The translations under genes were made by a program, and so were the position numbers. A stretch of 60,000 nucleotides of DNA, taken from Strigamia acuminata (taxonomy: Eukaryota; Arthropoda; Chilopoda; Geophilomorpha; Linotaeniidae). Of the stretch, positions 53,065 to 60,000 are shown piece by piece. Positions within the stretch are counted from its first letter, which is position 1; the number at the start of each line of letters is the position of its first letter. Under the pieces are notes generated by a model. The model was not told the origin of the DNA and made no database searches. It saw nothing but the letters and a program-made list of their open reading frames with translations. Where the stretch lies: NCBI GenBank assembly GCA_949358305.1, contig OX442314.1, positions 50,292,581 to 50,352,580 on the forward strand, read 5' to 3'.

Positions 53065-55839
53065 ATGGCGTGTTGTAATGAAGACTTCCCGGGAAGGAAA
53101 TACCCTAAAAACTATCGAACACCGCCTCTACATGCGGCAGGTCCTCCGAAGGTTCCACACCACCATCCCGATGATCCACTCGATGCTGGGTTCCCTAATT
53201 ACGAGATATGTCCGGTCTGTTCGGGATACGGAAAGGAAATCGATCCGCCGCGGCCCGAGTGCAAATGCCGGGCGTGTGACGGTCGGGGGGACTTACGGCG
53301 CAATTTACACATCGTTTGGATGCGCCAGATCTACGGGTGGGTGTTGAGGAGATATGAACAGGACCATGTGATTATCGTGAGTGTTACTTATCCACCATTC
53401 CGTCCACTAAACGGTAGTCCGGTGTCAATCCAGAGGTTCCGGACGATTCACTTCTGGTATTGGCACCGGGCGCAACGGGTTGCGCACACAAATCGCATTA
53501 CACCACGACAATGGATCTATCCGATGGCGGAAGTGGTACAACTCTTATATATTCAAATGCCAAATTTACTCCAAGACGAGGTGGAAGGTTTAGCCCCCAT
53601 GTTAAGGGAACAACATCTCGTCGACCAGATGCAATCCGCGACAATTCGCTATTTCCACCCATTTCCAGGGGATGCCTCGATGATGAGCGAGCAGGTGGAA
53701 TTGGTTGCGGAAACACAAGGCGCCATGGACACCATAGATACGAATGACCAGTCGGTATTACCCTATTTTACAGGAAATCGTCCTCCATGTTCAATCAACA
53801 GACGAGAGGATCGTACAGAGAAACTTACGCAGAAAGTGCTGGGTAAGATCGAGGACACAAGAGTGCCTCTGCGTCGAGACGAAACTAGGGACACCAATAC
53901 AACCCGATACCGTCCCCAGCCATCTGAGGAAACTCTTGCGCAAGCAACAGCGAAATTGGCCGGTTTATCCATTGATGATAACGGGGATGATGAGGATGAC
54001 GATGATTCTATGTTTACGAGTGTCTCTACCCATCTTGATTTAATTCCAGCTATTAAAGACGAGAACTCAGATCCGCCCTGTGATTTACGCTATTATTCTG
54101 GCCGTTCTACGTTGGGAAATGTGACTGAGCAAGAAATGGCAAACTTAACTCGTGCACATAATGAAGCAATCGCCCAGTGTCACTTTAGCGCCCCTCCAGT
54201 TCGGGATAACGAATCGAGTTTCAGTGTAACCCCATCCATCTGTGGAGTGGCCCATGAGATTTTTGCAGAAACACCGGCTGCGCAGGTCCAAGACGTTCGA
54301 AAGTTGGAGCGGAAAATGGCCGATCCACGGTTATCCAATGTTCCGTCCACGCAGCAACCCTGCGGACCACCACTCAGTGCACGACTTCCTCCAGCGATGC
54401 GGGAACGATTTGCGCAATCGCCACAGAACGCGAATTTATCCGCGACATCTTTAAAACCAACTTCTAATAATAATAATCTCAATTCTAACACAGGTGCCCG
54501 ACCGAAGCTTTTAGCAAAGAAAAATATTCTCGTGACAACTGCGAGTGCTACTTCCACCACGGTAACGGCGGCTAGGGCAACAGAGGCCCCCTCGTGTTCA
54601 ACGACGAAGATTTCGAACATACCGGTGTCGACGCCTGGACCCATCACCTATGCGCAGTTACCATCGCGCAATGTTTCCACGACTACAAAGGCCGCTTCCA
54701 CACCAAGTACGATTTCGGTCTCCTCTAGTCAGACTTCGACGCCGCCCCCTCGAGTGACCCCTACCGGAGCCAGTGCGACCGCTGCCTCTGATGGGGCACA
54801 GGCTCTGGGAGATATTGCCTCTCATTGCGACCTGGCAGTTGACCGATACGGCGTAACAACGAAACCGGTAAATTCTCTGGAACTAATTCCCGATTTATTG
54901 GAAGAATTCGAGGTTGAAATTTGCGTGAAGGGGCCAGAAGTATCTAAGACCCGATTTCATATGGAACGTAAAGGGTGGATTGCGCTTTTAGAACATATGA
55001 TGGACAAAGATTTTGAGATACTTCGTGTGGATTTCCGTAACATTCATGGTCAGATGAAGACTCGTATTCGCGATATGGCTGCTCAAGTATTGAGGCGGAT
55101 GTCGGAGTGCGATATCTACGATCATGATGGCGTTCTGGAGCAGTTAATTTGGATCATGCATGAGGAGATCTCGCGCATGATCTATCACATTCGGCGCCGT
55201 CGTGACTACGAGCGAATGACCACTGAGCAACGTCAACGGGAGTACGAGCAGAAACATGCGGCGGAAAAAGCACGCGTTGCCGAGATCCATCGTGTTGAGG
55301 AGGAAAAGAAAGCGATCCAGGAGGCTAAGGAAGCGGAAGAAAAGCGATGCGCTGAGGAAACTCGTTTAAACGAATTGCGAGAGATGCTTCAAACCTCAGC
55401 TCACCATCACGAATTTGCGCCATCCATTCCACCAGGTCCGGGTTTCTCGGGTTGGGACGATGCCCCACCCACAATTACTTTGGAACTTTTGCCTAGCTTG
55501 ATGTCTCCAGCGGCTATTATCTGCAACTTCGCTAACGGTCGAGGTGAGTGCCTTCAATTTGGAATGTCAGCACAAGCGCAACGACAACTTTTCCGTTCCC
55601 TCGCCGTTGCTGATTTGCGCATGTCTTTGGCCGAGGCAAATCCGTTATTAAATTTATTGTATCGACGATATGGAGAGTTATTTCTCGACCATTGTCGGAA
55701 CGAGATTAACCGACGAGGTGCAGTTAACTTTCACGATGCGCAGCGCATAGTGGTGGAAATTGCGCTTAATATGATTAAGTATTTCCGAATTCCTCGTCAT
55801 CGCGAAATCTTGGAAAAGGATTTCGAACAACAATCCTAA
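53065..55839 (+). CDS. Element IV ORF3, unknown protein with DnaJ-like zinc motif
   Basis: 924 codons, intact, ATG 53065 (ACCAACATGG). It occupies the place of an envelope gene but has no signal peptide, furin site or transmembrane helix. Residues 49-56 and 68-75 read CPVCSGYG and CRACDGRG, two CxxCxGxG units as in the DnaJ cysteine-rich domain (which normally has four); they could bind one zinc. Next is a basic/aromatic segment (IVWMRQIYGWVLRRYEQDHV). A central region (about 230-590) is disordered and Ser/Thr/Pro-rich. A helical part runs from about 600, with a coiled coil at about 710-775 (ERMTTEQRQREYEQKHAAEK). The last 130 residues look globular (LQFGMSAQAQRQLFRSLAVA). Not recognised; a nucleic-acid-binding or chaperone-related accessory role is only a guess. 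Confidence 0.85.
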   Translation: MACCNEDFPGRKYPKNYRTPPLHAAGPPKVPHHHPDDPLDAGFPNYEICPVCSGYGKEIDPPRPECKCRACDGRGDLRRNLHIVWMRQIYGWVLRRYEQDHVIIVSVTYPPFRPLNGSPVSIQRFRTIHFWYWHRAQRVAHTNRITPRQWIYPMAEVVQLLYIQMPNLLQDEVEGLAPMLREQHLVDQMQSATIRYFHPFPGDASMMSEQVELVAETQGAMDTIDTNDQSVLPYFTGNRPPCSINRREDRTEKLTQKVLGKIEDTRVPLRRDETRDTNTTRYRPQPSEETLAQATAKLAGLSIDDNGDDEDDDDSMFTSVSTHLDLIPAIKDENSDPPCDLRYYSGRSTLGNVTEQEMANLTRAHNEAIAQCHFSAPPVRDNESSFSVTPSICGVAHEIFAETPAAQVQDVRKLERKMADPRLSNVPSTQQPCGPPLSARLPPAMRERFAQSPQNANLSATSLKPTSNNNNLNSNTGARPKLLAKKNILVTTASATSTTVTAARATEAPSCSTTKISNIPVSTPGPITYAQLPSRNVSTTTKAASTPSTISVSSSQTSTPPPRVTPTGASATAASDGAQALGDIASHCDLAVDRYGVTTKPVNSLELIPDLLEEFEVEICVKGPEVSKTRFHMERKGWIALLEHMMDKDFEILRVDFRNIHGQMKTRIRDMAAQVLRRMSECDIYDHDGVLEQLIWIMHEEISRMIYHIRRRRDYERMTTEQRQREYEQKHAAEKARVAEIHRVEEEKKAIQEAKEAEEKRCAEETRLNELREMLQTSAHHHEFAPSIPPGPGFSGWDDAPPTITLELLPSLMSPAAIICNFANGRGECLQFGMSAQAQRQLFRSLAVADLRMSLAEANPLLNLLYRRYGELFLDHCRNEINRRGAVNFHDAQRIVVEIALNMIKYFRIPRHREILEKDFEQQS

Positions 55840-57690
55840 ACGTGACTTTGTGTGCGCAGGTTTTTTGCAAATTGAAGTCGGGAGATCGTATTAATGGGCG
55901 CTTCGTAAAATTCCTCCGCTTCGGCGTTGAGTTGAAGGACTTGATACGAGGATCCTGGTGATTTGCGAATACTTTGTGCGCACATCAACCTACTATTCAT
56001 CATTATTTTGTATTTTCATCATATTTTCATCTCTAATTGTGTCCAAAATGCGCCGCCAGATTGTGGATCTCTGGTAAATGCCCTAATAAAACATCTCCGC
56101 AGTTATGCGTTGAGTTTGGGCTGGCCTGCATTCAAATATCCTCACGGTATCCACAACCAACATTCATCATCATCTTTAAATCTTCATCATTTTTCCGTTC
56201 CGCCATGCGATTCCATTGATGAGGCGCTCCGTAAAACATCTCTCGAGTTGGAGGACTTAATGGAAGGAGCTTGGGCAGCGGTAATGTGTCGATTTGAAGA
56301 ACAAATAATTATTATTAGTGTTTCATCATAAGTGTTATTATTTTTGCGCAACTTTTCAATTGTGATAATCCTCACTGATAATTTATATTTTTGTTTAATT
56401 ATTTTTACGTTTTTAGTGCTTTAGAATCGGACAATTGGATTTTTAGTGCTACCATTATATTTTGTTTAAGTGTAATTATGATAATTTTCCTAGTATATTA
56501 TTGATATATTTATTTTATTTTAATTATTTTGATATCTTTTTGTGCTATAATCATTCCAGAATTATCTTTATTTAATTATGATAATTTCTTCCGAAGTTTA
56601 GGAATTTAATTTCATTTAATTTTAATTACTCTTTATTTTTAGCGCAATTATTCTGGAATGATTCAAGTTAGTATTCAATGTTTTCATTTATTTAATGAAT
56701 GTTTTTTCTATGGATATTTAATATTTAATCAAGATTATTGTGATATTTAACTAATTTTTCATGATTACTTTAATTCTGTGATATGTAAGATCAACGTATT
56801 TAATTCCGTGGCAATACGAGTTGTATTGTGCGCGCGGGTATTGGTTATGTTTCTAATATTATATTTTTGTTTTCCATTTCATTCATAGAATTAATAACCT
56901 AATTATCCTTGCGCAAAGTTTCGCGCATCCATTTAAAAAAAAAGTTCCTATTAATCTGAAATCATACTTACCTTATGCAGATTGCATAATTATGTACCTT
57001 ACCTTTATTTTGTGTTTGTTTTGCGCAATTACGCGCATCCTACCATAACATAAATACCCAATCTGATTTAATAAATCCCATCACGATTCCTGATAATTCT
57101 CATGTGTCGGCTCTTTATTTTTGTTTAATTTAAAATTGTTTATTCGATGATTTTTATACTAGAAGCAGAAGTTTGTTTATACAAAGAGTAAGAGTGTTTA
57201 AAATTTTTATTTCATAAATTGTTTGGGTAAAGTGTATAGACTCTCGTCCGTCCTAGGTATCGTCGGCCCCTTTAGGTTTAGTGTTCGCCCTCCTTGTGTC
57301 GTCCCTGTTTCGATTTGTGATTTCGAGTAAAATGATTTAAAATTTACCATTGTGACTTTACAAAAAATTTTAGTTTAAATTTGTTTTCAAAAGCCATGGT
57401 GATTTATTAATTCTTTGCTTTTGGTAATTTAATTAATTTTTGATATTTAATCTAGTATTGTTTGACTTTTGTTTATCATTTTGACAAGGTTGTAAAATCT
57501 TTGCACCACGTGCATTATTTTAAACAGAGTTGTTAAGTCTTTGCGCAGACGCGCATCATTTTTTGTTTAATTTATTTAATTTATTTTTTGAGAATTTGTA
57601 TAGTTTTTGCGCATAGCGCATTATTATTGTATGACTTTCCTTGTCTCTTATCCTTTTATTCCCTTCGATAAATCTCGAATAATAAAAGCC
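55840..57690 (+). other. Element IV 3' untranslated tail, AT-rich with GCGCA motifs
   Basis: About 1.85 kb without a large ORF. A frame at 55963-56331 (no ATG at its start) has a hydrophobic beginning (LLFIIILYFHHIFISNC) and later DEALRKTSLELEDLMEGAWA. The stretch 55880-55955 (GRFVKFLRFGVELKDLIRGS) resembles that end, suggesting an old duplication. Between 56825 and 57625 at least nine GCGC-containing motifs (TTGCGCA, CGCGCATC) stand out in AT-rich DNA. Confidence 0.5.
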
Positions 57691-57704
57691 TAAGGGGGGA
57701 GGGA
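57691..57704 (+). other. Element IV polypurine tract
   Basis: TAAGGGGGGAGGGA abuts the TGTCACGGG start of the 3' LTR. Confidence 0.85.
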
Positions 57705-58377
57705 TGTCACGGGCAGGTTACCCACCCTTCTTTTTTGTTTATTTCTAACTTAGACTAACCCAATCTTAAGTTTTCTTATTTTTTCCCAATCTTTCTTTTC
57801 ATCTAACATCGATGAATCATCTCTAAATATATGCGCAGCTTCATTGCGCGCATCTTATTATTTCCAACAATTAACCTTATTTTCTACCTTTCACCCCCCT
57901 CACCCACTTCAATCGACCTGGTCACATGACTCATGTTTACCTGGTCGTTACTTTTATCCATAATCCACACTTCTCATACCTCTTTCAACGAGTTAACACC
58001 TCTTAGATTGAATTGAGTTTGTCAATCTTTATTTTGCGCTTTAACACGCGCCCCTTCTAATTTAACACTTAATAGCGCCTCTTTTTGCCCACCTTTTATC
58101 CCTTCGCATGCCTGTGACATCCTACGCCCACCCGCATACGAATATCACTGCGCATACTCATTCTTTTTAAACGTAAAGACCCACAACGTGAGACTGAGCC
58201 CGTCGAATATAAATAATGTGTGTTACAGCGAGTTAGGTTTATTCACCGTCCGATATCCGCATATGACGATGGCACAAACAGAGTAAATCTACGAACTTTG
58301 CCCGCTGATTTGCGCTAACATCACTTTGCGCGTAAATTCAGATCAAATCAATTAAACATCTAAGTTGATTCGTAACA
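57705..58377 (+). repeat. Element IV 3' LTR
   Basis: 673 bp, reading identically to 43882-44554. TATAAA occurs at the matching position (about 58208). Confidence 0.95.
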
Positions 58378-60000
58378 AATTGTTACACGGCAAGATGTAC
58401 GGCTCTCGGATGTCGCGTTCAATTTCTGCTAGCGCCCATCTGTGTGTTGCACGCATCAATTCGTTCTCGTCTGTCGTCGGGGAAAATTGCAACAGCGGTG
58501 AGGTTTTTTCTACGAGTTCTCCTTTCTGTAGACACTTTAGTTCTCGATGAAAATAAAAGTTTTGTAAGTATTTTATCCAATATCTCTCTCCCTTTTCAAT
58601 CTCGTCTCCGCTCAATTCTCCCGTGATTTTATCTTCACTTCGCAAGTTTTTAACAAACCGTAATACCCAAGCAGTCGTTCTCTTTAATTTCGACCATCGA
58701 CTGAACCTTGTGTAGTCAATTATCTGGATTTGTTCATTTATCGCGTTCACTTGGACTTCTTTGTTCGTATCCGTTGTTTTCACAATGTCAGTTTCAGTTG
58801 GCCAATTCGAATCGTTGCCACTCAACCACTGCGGTCCTTTCTGCCAAAAATCACTATTTGTTAGTTCTTGTACCGTTACGCCCCGTGTTAGTAGGTCTGC
58901 CGGATTCTCCTTGCCCGGGCAGTGGCGCCAACAGCTGGTGTTTACTGTCTCTCCGATCTCTTTTACACGATTGAAGACAAATGTGACTGGACGATTCTTC
59001 GTTTCTCGCAGCCAATGTAGCACTATTTTCGAGTCGGTCCAAATTGTTACATTGTCGCATCCGATTGTCGACTGCAGCGTCGGCACAAGTCGGGCTGCCA
59101 GCAATGCTCCCATCAGTGCTAATTTAGGAAGGGTTAGTTCCTTTAGCGGTGCTACTCTGCATTTAGAAACGATAAAAGTAATGTTAATTGCACTTGTTTT
59201 CGAGTCCAGGACTCGAGCATAAGCTACTACGCCGTATGCCCGAGGACTAGCGTCGCAGAATATGTGTATTTCCTTTTTTACATCAATTCCTCCCCAGTTT
59301 AATAAATTTCGCGGAATTTTTAAATCATTTAGATATGGTATTTGAGCACACCATTCTTCCCAAGTTTTTTTCACATATTCTGGGATTTTCTCGTCCCAAT
59401 CAACCCCAAGTTTCCATAATTCCTGGAATAAAATCTTAGCCGTGACCACAAAGGGATGAGCAAATCCCAATGGGTCGAAAATCATAGCTGTTGTTTTAAT
59501 AATTGATCGTTTTGTGTATTTAGTTAATTCGACCCCGTTAATCAATTCCGCAATGTCTAAACTTAATTCATCGGTTCTTGTGTTCCATCCCACCCCCAAA
59601 ACTTTAGTCTCTTGTTGAGAGAGAGATTCTTCACAAGTCGGGTCATCAGTTACAATTATTTTTCTCAGCTGTTCACAATTAGTCTTCCACTTAGTTAGTC
59701 TCATATCCGCTTTCCTCAGAATTTCACAACTTTCACGGTACAGTTTTATAGCGGTTTTTAAATTGTTTATACTTGAAACGAGATCATCCACATACCGCTC
59801 GTCCTCCAATCGCTTGCACGTTTCCGGATATTCTTCTTTAAAGTCCTCGACATGATGGTCGATGGTGGCCGAGAGGAGAAAAGGGCTGGGAGATGTGCCG
59901 AACGGTACTCGAGTTTGTCTGAGTTCTCTTATCTTCGCCGGTTCGGTTCCGTTCCAGTTTTCCTCGAGCCAAAGAAATCTCATGACATCGCGTTCTTTCT
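58378..60000 (-). pseudogene. pol: BEL/Pao pol, 5' part: RT and RNase H (partial)
   Basis: The minus frame enters at the right edge and is open to the element IV insertion at 58378-58381. RT motifs: TRVPFGTSPSPFLLSATI and RYVDDLVSS (YVDD box, about 59776-59800). After TTAMIFDPLGFAHPF, a BEL/Pao hallmark, comes RNase H with FCDASPRAYGVVAY, LTLPKLALMGALLAARL, IWTDSKIVLHWL and NPADLLTRG. The frame then runs about 25 nt into the LTR and stops at 58352-58354, an artefact of the insertion. The continuation is at 43881-42697. Gag, protease and the 5' LTR lie beyond the window. No other lesion was seen. Confidence 0.93.

Larger units (their letters stand above)
43882..58377 (+). mobile_element. Element IV: 14.5-kb Ty3/Gypsy element with an extra ORF
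   Basis: 14,496 bp, flanked by AATT target duplications (43878-43881 and 58378-58381). Order: LTR 673 bp, PBS, gag, pol, ORF3, a 1.85-kb AT-rich tail, polypurine tract, LTR 673 bp. The two LTRs read identically to me and all three large ORFs are open, so it inserted very recently and may be active. Typical Gypsy elements are 5-9 kb. It interrupts the pol gene of the BEL/Pao element in the opposite orientation. Confidence 0.95.

Noticed and set aside
54180-54647. 155-codon minus frame with hydrophobic stretches
   Set aside because: It is the complement of the Ser/Thr/Ala-rich middle of ORF3; no start context or homology.
58352-58377. C-terminal end of the BEL/Pao RT frame
   Set aside because: These codons are element IV LTR sequence read by chance after the insertion point.
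1-60000. CRISPR arrays, bacterial operons, rRNA or tRNA genes
   Set aside because: No regularly spaced direct repeats of that type and no tRNA or rRNA fold were seen; the sequence is eukaryotic.

Overview
The window looks like heterochromatin-like or repeat-rich DNA from an arthropod, most likely an insect. The evidence is a Ty3/Gypsy element with a baculovirus-F-like envelope gene, BEL/Pao and Copia remnants, and an intron-containing peripherin-type tetraspanin. No species can be named from the sequence. Nearly everything is retroelement. Host genes are reduced to a tetraspanin (6199-7423, minus), a small two-exon gene broken by an insertion (exon 1 at 30836-30958, minus) and a diverged Prp8 fragment (39325-39484).

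Layout. 1-6001: the 5' half of Gypsy element I on the minus strand (pol running off the left edge, gag, primer-binding site, LTR). 6002-7423: tetraspanin gene. 7424-12083: decayed gag-protease and Copia pieces, a hairpin and a two-unit tandem repeat. 12084-12858: solo LTR of the element II family. 12859-21670: a patchwork of decayed retroelement fragments and two copies of an unrecognised intron-containing repeat family (called family A here). 22088-30667: element III, a complete envelope-bearing Gypsy element with 575-bp LTRs and an AGAT target duplication, sitting inside exon 2 of the small host gene. 31419-39324: element II on the minus strand, a decayed relative of element I lacking its 3' LTR. 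39325-42340: Prp8 fragment, a Gypsy RT fragment and family A copy 3. 42341-60000: a BEL/Pao element on the minus strand, split by element IV (43882-58377), a 14.5-kb Gypsy element with apparently identical 673-bp LTRs and an AATT target duplication.

How the parts work. Elements I, II and III each join gag to pol by an apparent -1 ribosomal frameshift: the heptamer A-AAA-AAC in the gag frame, followed after 5-8 nt by a hairpin. Element IV does this differently: gag and pol overlap in ATGA. Element III adds an envelope gene with a splice acceptor just before its ATG. Element IV has no envelope. It carries instead a 924-codon ORF3 with a DnaJ-like CxxCxGxG zinc motif and a coiled coil, and its pol has about 470 residues of proline-rich, basic linker between RNase H and integrase. 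Its three ORFs are open and its LTRs match, so it is young and possibly active. Element IV is the best candidate for something undescribed; family A is second.

Coordinates, splice sites and homology calls come from reading the sequence by eye. No search or alignment program was run.
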